Part shown: positions 8,539-16,839 of the stretch, one piece after another
Layout of the letters: every line of letters starts with the position of its first letter
Position numbering within the stretch: position 1 is the first letter of the stretch
Origin: a virus
Virus record (IMG/VR): IMGVR_UViG_3300000117_000057
Coordinates: 1-43,409 of that record
Reading direction: 5' to 3' (one strand)
Length of the DNA stretch: 43,409 nt
Translations under genes and position numbers: made by a program
Notes under the pieces: model-generated
What the model saw: the letters and a program-made list of their open reading frames with translations, nothing else
Told to the model about the DNA's origin: nothing
The model's database searches: none

Positions 8539-9318
8539 ATGGCTGACGAGAAACGAAAGTTTCCAACAGAAGTCGTAGATTTGCCTTCTAAAGGCCTATT
8601 GTATCCAAAAGACCATCCATGTTCGGGTGGAACTATTGAAATAAAATACATGACGGCTAAAGAAGAAGATATATTGACTTCTCGTAACCTTATTCAAAAG
8701 GGAATCGTTTTGGATAAGTTGATGGAAAGTGTCATTATAGATTCTAATGTCAAACTTGATGATTTACTATTAGGTGACAAGAATGCTGTAATGATAGCAA
8801 CTCGTATATTAGGATATGGTAAAGACTACACCGTAGATTTACAGGATCCTGATTCGGGTGAAAAACAACAAGAAACATTTGATTTAACACAAATCAAAGA
8901 TAAAGAAATTGATGAAAAACTATTTAAAGGCGGTAAGAATGAATTTACATTTGACCTACCTACTTCAAAGACATCAATTACTTTCAAACTATTAACTCAT
9001 AAAGATGAAAAGGATATAGAAGAGGAGTTAAAGGCACTAAAGAAATTTCAAAAAGGTAGTGGAGTAACAAGTGAAATCACAACGAGGTTGAAAAAGGCAA
9101 TCACGGGTGTTGATGGAGACCAAACTCTAAAACGAATCAATGAATTCGTGGATTACGAACTACTTTCAAGGGATTCATTCGCATTAAGAGAATATCTAAG
9201 GGAAATCACACCTGATGTAGATATGTCATTTACTTTTGTAAGTGAAGCTACAGGTGATACTACCGATATGGACATTCCATTAAATGTCGAGTTTTTTTGG
9301 CCTGCGGGAGGAAGATAA
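8539..9318 (+). CDS. Baseplate hub/assembly protein (T4 gp26-like)
   Basis: A 259-residue soluble protein opening with KFPTEVVDLPSKGLLYP and 'IEIKYMTAKEEDILTS', the signature of the T4-like baseplate protein family that includes gp26. The charged C-terminal half has 'KLLTHKDEKDIEEELK'. It lies between the tube and the tape-measure genes, the position of tail assembly genes in contractile-tail phages. Its last 35 bases overlap the next gene in another frame at a run of seven T, where ribosomal slippage could fuse the two products. Confidence 0.72.
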   Translation: MADEKRKFPTEVVDLPSKGLLYPKDHPCSGGTIEIKYMTAKEEDILTSRNLIQKGIVLDKLMESVIIDSNVKLDDLLLGDKNAVMIATRILGYGKDYTVDLQDPDSGEKQQETFDLTQIKDKEIDEKLFKGGKNEFTFDLPTSKTSITFKLLTHKDEKDIEEELKALKKFQKGSGVTSEITTRLKKAITGVDGDQTLKRINEFVDYELLSRDSFALREYLREITPDVDMSFTFVSEATGDTTDMDIPLNVEFFWPAGGR

Positions 9319-9538
9319 GCCCGCAATACACGACCAAATCTTCTCCCTTTGCTTTCATGGTAAAGGTGGGTTTCATTTTACAGAAGTATACAATATGCCC
9401 TCATATCTTCGCCGTTTTTACATCAAAAAGGCCTCTTTGTTTTATGATGAAGAGAATAAACAAATGGAGAAGGCAAAAAAGAAGGCATCTGGCAAATCAT
9501 CAGGACTTTCTCGTCCTGGTATCAGTAGAGGCCGTTGA
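9284..9538 (+). CDS. Baseplate hub assembly protein (gp51-like), overlaps the gp26-like gene
   Basis: An 84-residue basic protein with FHGKGGFHFTEVYNMPSYLRRFY, a pattern I associate with the small gp51-like baseplate assembly proteins of marine T4-like phages; this is recognition by eye. The ATG at 9284 has no good ribosome site and overlaps the upstream gene by 35 bases. Expression may therefore rely on translational coupling or on frameshifting at TTTTTTT (9292-9298). The C-terminal tail is Lys/Arg/Ser-rich. It immediately precedes the tape-measure region, where tail chaperones usually sit. Confidence 0.55.
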   Translation: MSSFFGLREEDKPAIHDQIFSLCFHGKGGFHFTEVYNMPSYLRRFYIKKASLFYDEENKQMEKAKKKASGKSSGLSRPGISRGR

Positions 9539-9618
9539 TTTTTACAATACTTGATATTTATTATTGAGTTATAATATTCAATATAAATCAATCAATTTAA
9601 TCATAGAAGGAGATGACA

Positions 9619-9852
9619 ATGGCCTCATCCAATAAAAAACTAACCGAAGAGCAACTCAAAGAAAGTTTATTTACTAATATCATGACAAAAATAATGCATG
9701 GTAATGTAGATAGACTTGCTAAGGCCTTAGAGGATAATCCTCAACTAAGAAAACATGCTATAGAAGCTGATAAGGCAGTAAAAAAGTTAGAAAAAACAAT
9801 AAAAAAGTCGAAAGCAACCAAGAATTTAATGAAAAAAACTAAATTCTTTTAA
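9619..9852 (+). CDS. Small basic protein before the tape measure, function unknown
   Basis: I choose ATG 9619, not the in-frame ATG 9613, because AAGGAGA (9607-9613) would overlap the earlier codon and is well spaced from the later one. The 77 residues are helical and very Lys-rich (KKLEKTIKKSKATKNLMKK at the C-terminus). It ends 13 bases before the tape-measure gene. A tail assembly role is plausible by position; no family is recognised. Confidence 0.55.
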   Translation: MASSNKKLTEEQLKESLFTNIMTKIMHGNVDRLAKALEDNPQLRKHAIEADKAVKKLEKTIKKSKATKNLMKKTKFF

Positions 9853-9865
9853 GTTGAGAATTTAA

Positions 9866-12694
9866 ATGGCTGACGCACAATCAAATAAATTACTTCAAGA
9901 AAACATTAAACTCCAAAAGGAAGCGATTGTTCAGGCAGCTGCATATCTAAAATCAATACAAAAAGGTTCTACCGAATACAAAAATCAACTTACCAAACTA
10001 AAAGACCTAAAAAAAGAATTAGTTCAACTTACCAATAATACAAAAAAGGCAAGTGAAATAGCCGAAAAAATAAAAGAAATAGATAGCACAAGAGCTGATA
10101 AAACCAAACAAATAAATTCCATTTATTTAGGACTGAATAAAAGAGAACAAAAGTCAGTAAATTTATATGGAGCAATAACAAGTCTATCTCAAGGTGTTGC
10201 TGATAAATTAAAAATTGCAAGTAGTTTACAGGCTGGAATGACACAAGGTGGTGAAGATTTAACAAAGACATATAATACATCTGCCAATAAGTTAAATATT
10301 ATGGGTGGTTTAATAGGAGACACAGTAGGATTCCAAGATGAGGCCGCCGACTTAGCATTGAAGATGGCAGAAAATTATGAAAAAATGGGAACGGGTGACT
10401 TCCAAGATATGAGTAGTGAAGTTGATGCACTACAAGAAAAGGTTTTGAAGAAAAGAAACGAAATCAACAATATGTTATCGGCTGGTAATTATCCAAAAGA
10501 ATTGGAAGCTAGTCTAAGAGAAGAATTGAAAATTGTTAATGAAGCAACTAACGCTTTAGACAAAAAGAATGTCGAATATAACAAAACCAATAACTTGGCA
10601 AATGAAGCCTCATCAATGTTAACCAAACCATTCGATATGATGAAATCAACTATGGAATCATTACCATTTGGTGGACTGGCGTCACAAATAGTTGGATTAG
10701 ATCAAATACAATCAGATTTTACAGCAGGTATAGCTAAAAGTACAAGTCACCTTATAAAACAATTTATGGCGACTGGTAAGGTGAATCAGTTGATGGTCAA
10801 CAACATCAAAGGTCAAATGACCAAGGCAATAGATGGTTTGAATCAAGGATTTAGTCAATTAAACGCTCTTACTGGTGGAATGTTAGGACCTATACTGTTA
10901 GTAGTTGGAGCCATAATGTTAGCCAGTAAGGTTATGAAGATGTTCTTTGGTGGAACAATGGAAACTCGTAAGGAACTCGGTATCACCACAATGGAAGCGG
11001 CAGGATTACAAAACACCATAAATAGTACAGCTATGGAATTTCAATTTCTCGGTGTAAGTGCCTCAGATGTAAAAGATGTTGCTATGGGTATAGCCGATAA
11101 CATGGGTGGAGTATCAGAGGTATCGAGAGAAACCGTATCAGCATTCGCAAGTTTAAACGCACATATGGGAGTTAGTGGGGCAGTATCAACTCAATTGGCA
11201 ACCACAATGATGGCCATCGGTGCATCAAGTGCTACAGCAGCCGCAGGTCAGTTAGAAAGTGTAGGTCACTTAGCTAGACAGAGTGGAGTAGCACCAGCAA
11301 AAATTATGGAAGATATGGCTTCCGATATGGAATTCTTTTCAAGTTTTGCAAAAGATGGTGGGGTTAATTTAGCAAAGTCAGCCATAATGGCTAGAAAACT
11401 CGGTGTCAATATGGCAACCGTAAGTAAAATGGCTGATAGTCTGTTAGATTTCGAATCATCAATAAATGACCAAATGGAAGCTCAGATGTTAACAGGAAAG
11501 TCTATCAATACGGATAAGGCTCGTGAAATGGCACTCAATGGTGATTTAGCAGGAATGCAAAAAGAGATAGTATCTCAAGTTGGTAGTGAAGCAGAATTTA
11601 ATCGATTGAATGTAGTTCAACGACAGGCAATGGCTAAAGCATTTGGTGTTAGTGTTCAAGATTTAAGTAGTATGGTAGCAAACCAAGAAAAACTCAACAA
11701 TATGACAGATGCTCAGAAACAGACTCAAGATATTATAGCAAAACTCATGGAATTTGCAGGTAAGGCCATGACAGGATTCCTATCAGCAGGAAAGGCATTA
11801 TTACCAGTAGTGGCTGGTATTGGTGTTGCCATGTTAGTAGCATTTTATCCAATAACTCTTGCAGTACTTGGTATAACAGCTATAGGAGCGGGATTTAATT
11901 ACTTGAATAAACAAGTTCCAATGTTAGGAACGTTTCTCGGTGTTGCATTAGGATTGATAACTGCGTTTAAAGTTCAATCTATGTTAGCCGGTAAATCACT
12001 CGGTGGTGGAATGTTAAGTGGTGCTAAAAGTCTTGTGGGTGGATTAAAAGATAAACTAACAGGTGGTAGTGCAGCTGCATCAGTAAGTGGTAAAGGTGGT
12101 GGAATGGGTAGTTCTATAGCAAAAAGTGGAAAAGGAATGGGTGCTGGATTAAAAGGATTATCAAAAGGAGTTGGAGCAGTAGCAAATCCTAAAGTTCTAC
12201 TTGGATTAGCAGCATTAACTCTAGCTGTAATTGGTATTGGATATGCACTTAAACTTGCCGCACCTGGTATAAAAGCGTTTGGTGAAGCTATGGGAGGAAT
12301 TATTCAATCTGTCGGTTCTGCATTAGTTGGTATCATTGGAGCTATAGGAGATTTCGGAGTTAAACTTATGACGATAGCAAGTCCAACAGTTGCATTAGGA
12401 TTATTTGCAACCGCTGGTGGATTTGGAGCACTGGCAGCCTCAATGGCCGCTTTCTCAGCAGCTGGATTGTTAGCAATTCCAGCAATGATTGCAGTTGGAG
12501 CATTTAATGCGGTAACTGGTGGTGGAGAAGGTGGTGGAGCGAAAAAGGATGGTGTTGAGACAAAGATAGAAATGACCAATCAAAAATTAGATAAACTTAT
12601 AGAATTAATGGGTAGTGATGGTGATATAGCACAGAACTTAATAGGTGTTAGGAAGAACACTGGTGGTTTCATAGATACAATTAACATGGCTTAA
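9866..12694 (+). CDS. Tape measure protein
   Basis: A 942-residue protein expected to set tail length and occupy the tube lumen. The N-terminal ~270 residues are charged and alpha-helical (coiled-coil-like). Hydrophobic Gly/Ala/Met segments follow, e.g. 'MLGPILLVVGAIMLASKVM' near 337-355 and several around 640-710 and 775-890, which may serve in membrane insertion during DNA ejection. The Gly/Ser/Lys linkers between ~715 and 765 are also typical. Position after the assembly genes and before the baseplate genes fits. It is the longest helical, low-complexity protein here. Confidence 0.85.
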   Translation: MADAQSNKLLQENIKLQKEAIVQAAAYLKSIQKGSTEYKNQLTKLKDLKKELVQLTNNTKKASEIAEKIKEIDSTRADKTKQINSIYLGLNKREQKSVNLYGAITSLSQGVADKLKIASSLQAGMTQGGEDLTKTYNTSANKLNIMGGLIGDTVGFQDEAADLALKMAENYEKMGTGDFQDMSSEVDALQEKVLKKRNEINNMLSAGNYPKELEASLREELKIVNEATNALDKKNVEYNKTNNLANEASSMLTKPFDMMKSTMESLPFGGLASQIVGLDQIQSDFTAGIAKSTSHLIKQFMATGKVNQLMVNNIKGQMTKAIDGLNQGFSQLNALTGGMLGPILLVVGAIMLASKVMKMFFGGTMETRKELGITTMEAAGLQNTINSTAMEFQFLGVSASDVKDVAMGIADNMGGVSEVSRETVSAFASLNAHMGVSGAVSTQLATTMMAIGASSATAAAGQLESVGHLARQSGVAPAKIMEDMASDMEFFSSFAKDGGVNLAKSAIMARKLGVNMATVSKMADSLLDFESSINDQMEAQMLTGKSINTDKAREMALNGDLAGMQKEIVSQVGSEAEFNRLNVVQRQAMAKAFGVSVQDLSSMVANQEKLNNMTDAQKQTQDIIAKLMEFAGKAMTGFLSAGKALLPVVAGIGVAMLVAFYPITLAVLGITAIGAGFNYLNKQVPMLGTFLGVALGLITAFKVQSMLAGKSLGGGMLSGAKSLVGGLKDKLTGGSAAASVSGKGGGMGSSIAKSGKGMGAGLKGLSKGVGAVANPKVLLGLAALTLAVIGIGYALKLAAPGIKAFGEAMGGIIQSVGSALVGIIGAIGDFGVKLMTIASPTVALGLFATAGGFGALAASMAAFSAAGLLAIPAMIAVGAFNAVTGGGEGGGAKKDGVETKIEMTNQKLDKLIELMGSDGDIAQNLIGVRKNTGGFIDTINMA

Positions 12695-12705
12695 TGAGAG
12701 ATTAA

Positions 12706-15700
12706 ATGGCACTTAAAGACTTAATAACAGATTTATCAAATTTCAGATATACCGATTATGGTAATGCTGGAAGTATTCAATCTCAAGTCGGTGGTAGACA
12801 CGGAACAACTGAACTTCCTATTGATAATTCAGATTTCGACAATGGGGTTGGTTTTGGTGCAGACCCGAACTCAACACCACAATCATTTACGGTTCGTGGA
12901 TATCAGATTACGGGACAAAAAAGATTTTTTATTGGATATGGTGGAGAACTATTACCTCACGATCCTTCCTTATTTTCATTAGGTGGGGTTGATACAATAG
13001 CAGGTATCGGTGGTGGAGCTCCATATTATGGAAATTTATTACCAATCACACCAAGAGGTTCAATATACCGAGATGATAGTGGAAATTATCAAGTTCCACA
13101 AGAGTTTGGAAATACATTACCGCCTGGTGGAAATAGTAAAATAGAACAATATACTAAAACACAGATAACCCTTAATATTCCACAGATAGTATTGACTGGT
13201 CCTTTTCAAGATACTTATCAATCTCAATTAAACACTACATCATTAATACCTAATTTACATGGTAGTGATTTTATGACTCAACCTAATTACACGAGTCAGA
13301 TTAAAGATACGGAAACTCAAACTCATACCGTTAGTATGATAAATTTAACAGGACCTACAACCGATACTTATCAAACGACTCTAAACATAGATAGTATAGC
13401 TGGTGGGGCACATGGAAGTGATTTCCTAACCACACCAATAGAAGCATTTAGTAGTAGATTTGCAAATCAGCAAGGTATGTTGATGGATACATTATTTGAA
13501 AGTGGTTTCAATCGTGATGATATGTATATTTCAGGACAAGATGAACCATCCATACCATTATTCAAGGAGTTTAATAGAACTGAGACATCACTTAAAAGAA
13601 TTAGTTTAGACTCACCTAATTTTGATTCTGATGGAAATGATTTTTTCACATTTCAAGATAGAATACCTTACAATATTCCAGCAAGAGATGATAGCACAAC
13701 TGGATTTGACGAACCATTTATTTTAAGACCGATTGGAAACACTTGGGGAATGGACAAACCAACTGGTGATGGATTCTTCTCAAAAGTAGGTGGATTCTTA
13801 ACCGAAATAGATTCTGCAGCAGGTGACATCACAAGAGGTGCACCTGGATTTACAGGATTGATTTCAAGAACTCTACATGACGCAGTTAGACTTGGAAAGT
13901 GGGCACTTACACCCAAAGGTATATTCTTTTTTGCTAAACAATATGGATTACAATTATTAAATCCAAGACCTGAGACAAGAGTTTACAATCCGCTATCATT
14001 AGGTTCAATAGCACCAATTGTTCATATTGATAGACATTTGGGTGGTGGTAATTATATGAATTCACCATCAGGACCCGCTGGATTTACTATACTTGACATA
14101 TATTCACAGGCAATAGAAATAGGACCTTTTGCACCACAATGGGCAGCAGCCGTGGCAACACGAACAACATTGGCACATTTAGCAGCTATGGTGCCAGGAG
14201 CTGGTGGTAAGGTATCATTCGGAGCATTACCTGAATTAAAATTTGATATATTAGCTGGAACTATTGATTCACTTTCACAAAATGTAGTTGGTTCTAATTT
14301 ATATAAACAAGTAGACTTCGTAGGTGTAGATAGAAGATATGTTGATAGAAGTGGAACACCAACCTTACCATCATTAACTTTAAATGCTGGTATTCAAGGT
14401 AGATTTCTTCCTATAAGATATGATGGTTCTCCACTTACTGATGCATTTACATCAGGACTTGAACCAGAATACATAGATTTTGGTGTTGAGAAGCCAGGAG
14501 TATTTGAAGGTGATTTTTATTCAAGGGATAAACCATATGCCGATGGTAGTAGAATTGCTGAATTTATGTCATCGTATAATGACCAACCAGAATCGGTAAT
14601 ACAGATTGGTAAGTTTCTTGATTTACCTGTTACAGATGCAGCACAAAAACGTTCTACATACACGATTAAGTTTGGAGGAAACGGACCTGTAATACCACCG
14701 ACACAAATCATAGATACTGGAACTGCAGTAAAGGTAAATTTAGATAGTATAAAGGGATTTGCCGCAGAACGACAATTTGAGTCGGATAAGTATAGTTCAT
14801 CAGAACCTTACGCTAGATTTGATGAGTTAGTTAGTCCATTCTCAATTAGAAAAAGTGCATTTTCTATTAATGAAATGGATCAACCATTATTTGATTATAG
14901 AAAAGATGTTATACATATAGGTAAACTTTCAAAGGCTGATGAGACTTTAGGTTCGAGTATTGATGTAAAAGGGAAAACATTATCTCGTGTTCAAGGGGAT
15001 AGTCCAGCATTAGGTGGATTTCAAAATGATATTTATAATGATGGTCAAGGGAATAGATATAGTGATAAGGTAAAATCATATGAAAATTTAACAACTAACA
15101 ATACAGATTTAAACAATACAAGATTAAAGATAGATTCTGATGGTGATCCTGTAGCAAAAATAGAAACTGCTCATTTAAATAGTGGTAGGTATAATGTAGA
15201 CGGACAATCAACTCTCGAAAGTCCGATAAAACTTCAAAATTTTCCATTATTCAATAGTCAAGATGGTGGTAATTTAAACTCCGAGAGACAATCATTGGGT
15301 TTTGTAAGTGAAACTGGTGAAGTAAAACTATTAGATAATAAATATGGTAGAAGTGAAACAACAAGATTTGGATTTGATAGTGTAAACTATTTAGAAAATA
15401 TAGAAGCGGGAGCAGACGAAAACAGATTTCCTGGTATGTTTTTTATTGGGGATGATAAGAAACCAAAAGTAGAAGTTGATATAAGATATCAAAATAATAA
15501 CTCACCTATACAAAATCCAAAGGATACTGGTGTTCAAGATGTTGAAATGTTACCTGATGGTGTGTTATCTGATACAAGAGCAGAGAAGATAGAATCTAAC
15601 GCACAAGGAGTGGGTTCGAAACTCGATAGATATAAAACATTAGCATATGGTATGTTACCACAAGGTGACGAAAATGGGGAACAGAGATATTCTAAAAGGG

Positions 15701-16509
15701 CAGAAAGTCATAAAAGAGGTGAACCAAATGAAGGTAAACCTATTCCTGCTGTTTTACCTGTAAACCCTACCGATACACACACAATAAATGAATTGGGAGG
15801 AGTTGGAACAGTTAGAATTGGTGGTTCCGCGGAGTCCCCTACGTTCAATACCGATAAAACTGATGATGTTAATTTAATCAAATATGGTGAGGGTGATGAA
15901 AACTTTTATGGTGATGACCATATAAAGTTTAAATTCTATGACATAGTTAATTCAAAAAATATTATATTTAGGGCAACTTTAAGTGCAATAAACGATACCG
16001 TGACACCTGATTGGTCAACTGAAAGATATATTGGTAGACCAGATAGTGTTCATGTTTATCAAGGAGTTAATAGAGAACTTAGTTTTGATTTTATAGTTGC
16101 ACCTTTTTCAAAACAAGAAATGTTAGTTTGTTGGGAAAAATTAAATTACCTTATGGGATTAACCTATCCTACTTGGAAAAAAGTCGGTGGGGCAAGTAGA
16201 ATGGAAGCTCCATTTATGCATTTAACCATTGGTGATATGTTCTATCAGACTCCTGGTTATCTTAGTGGTTTAACTTTTTCTGTTGAGGATAATGTTAGTT
16301 GGGATATAGATAAATCAACTCAACTTCCGCAGGTATTAAATGTATCTGTAACATTCACTCATATCGGTAAACACAAATTAGCATCACAAGGAAAGCATTA
16401 TGATTTACCTTGGTTGAAAGATTTAGCCGTAGGTGATGGAAACGATACATACAAACTTGGTGAAAGAGCCGAACCGTTTTCTTCATTGGGTACTTTATTG
16501 GATGTTTAG
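12706..16509 (+). CDS. Large baseplate protein with possible tube-initiator-like C-terminus
   Basis: A 1267-residue soluble protein, the largest in the window. Residues ~150-250 contain two related units (TQITLNIPQIVLTGPFQDTYQ and TVSMINLTGPTTDTYQ, each followed by HGSDF), so part of the protein is duplicated. The C-terminal ~230 residues (IFRATLSAINDTV, YIGRPDSVHVYQGVNREL, MLVCWEKLNYLMGLTYP) look like a baseplate/tail-tube initiator domain of the gp48/gp54 kind; this is a tentative reading. The long middle region is Asp/Ser/Gly-rich and unrecognised. The start is 11 bases after the tape-measure stop. Confidence 0.6.
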   Translation: MALKDLITDLSNFRYTDYGNAGSIQSQVGGRHGTTELPIDNSDFDNGVGFGADPNSTPQSFTVRGYQITGQKRFFIGYGGELLPHDPSLFSLGGVDTIAGIGGGAPYYGNLLPITPRGSIYRDDSGNYQVPQEFGNTLPPGGNSKIEQYTKTQITLNIPQIVLTGPFQDTYQSQLNTTSLIPNLHGSDFMTQPNYTSQIKDTETQTHTVSMINLTGPTTDTYQTTLNIDSIAGGAHGSDFLTTPIEAFSSRFANQQGMLMDTLFESGFNRDDMYISGQDEPSIPLFKEFNRTETSLKRISLDSPNFDSDGNDFFTFQDRIPYNIPARDDSTTGFDEPFILRPIGNTWGMDKPTGDGFFSKVGGFLTEIDSAAGDITRGAPGFTGLISRTLHDAVRLGKWALTPKGIFFFAKQYGLQLLNPRPETRVYNPLSLGSIAPIVHIDRHLGGGNYMNSPSGPAGFTILDIYSQAIEIGPFAPQWAAAVATRTTLAHLAAMVPGAGGKVSFGALPELKFDILAGTIDSLSQNVVGSNLYKQVDFVGVDRRYVDRSGTPTLPSLTLNAGIQGRFLPIRYDGSPLTDAFTSGLEPEYIDFGVEKPGVFEGDFYSRDKPYADGSRIAEFMSSYNDQPESVIQIGKFLDLPVTDAAQKRSTYTIKFGGNGPVIPPTQIIDTGTAVKVNLDSIKGFAAERQFESDKYSSSEPYARFDELVSPFSIRKSAFSINEMDQPLFDYRKDVIHIGKLSKADETLGSSIDVKGKTLSRVQGDSPALGGFQNDIYNDGQGNRYSDKVKSYENLTTNNTDLNNTRLKIDSDGDPVAKIETAHLNSGRYNVDGQSTLESPIKLQNFPLFNSQDGGNLNSERQSLGFVSETGEVKLLDNKYGRSETTRFGFDSVNYLENIEAGADENRFPGMFFIGDDKKPKVEVDIRYQNNNSPIQNPKDTGVQDVEMLPDGVLSDTRAEKIESNAQGVGSKLDRYKTLAYGMLPQGDENGEQRYSKRAESHKRGEPNEGKPIPAVLPVNPTDTHTINELGGVGTVRIGGSAESPTFNTDKTDDVNLIKYGEGDENFYGDDHIKFKFYDIVNSKNIIFRATLSAINDTVTPDWSTERYIGRPDSVHVYQGVNRELSFDFIVAPFSKQEMLVCWEKLNYLMGLTYPTWKKVGGASRMEAPFMHLTIGDMFYQTPGYLSGLTFSVEDNVSWDIDKSTQLPQVLNVSVTFTHIGKHKLASQGKHYDLPWLKDLAVGDGNDTYKLGERAEPFSSLGTLLDV

Positions 16510-16518
16510 GAATAAGAA

Positions 16519-16833
16519 ATGAGTAGATATACAAATACAATAATAAAGAACGACAAGGAAACTGGTAAGAGAGTTTATGGATTGACCTTATATCCACCAA
16601 TACCTATTCAAGATGGTGACCAATTTATCTATCCAATAGATGGTGATAGATTTGAAAATGTAGCCTTTAGGTATTATGGGGATTCAACTCTTTGGTGGAT
16701 TATAGCAGAGGCAAATAAACTTAGAGATGGTGGATTTGCTTTAGATCCATCTGTAGAGATACGTGTTCCTGGTAACATTCAACCAATTTTACAGGAGTTT
16801 CGTAGAATTAACGAAGAATTTCTTGATAGGTAA
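16519..16833 (+). CDS. Baseplate wedge-like protein with LysM-type fold (gp53-like)
   Basis: A 104-residue protein. Residues ~45-75 (FENVAFRYYGDSTLWWIIAEAN) follow the pattern of the LysM-like module found in T4 gp53 and related baseplate proteins, including the 'YGD..LWW.I...N' core. It is shorter than T4 gp53 (196 aa), so only the core is kept. It lies 9 bases after the large baseplate gene and 6 bases before the hub-like gene. Role in wedge-hub assembly is inferred from this motif and context. Confidence 0.65.
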   Translation: MSRYTNTIIKNDKETGKRVYGLTLYPPIPIQDGDQFIYPIDGDRFENVAFRYYGDSTLWWIIAEANKLRDGGFALDPSVEIRVPGNIQPILQEFRRINEEFLDR

Positions 16834-16839
16834 AAGGTT

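Noticed and set aside
9297-9554. 85-codon ORF overlapping the gp51-like gene
   Set aside because: It is a shadow frame of the gp51-like gene, lacks a ribosome site and its residues show no domain pattern.
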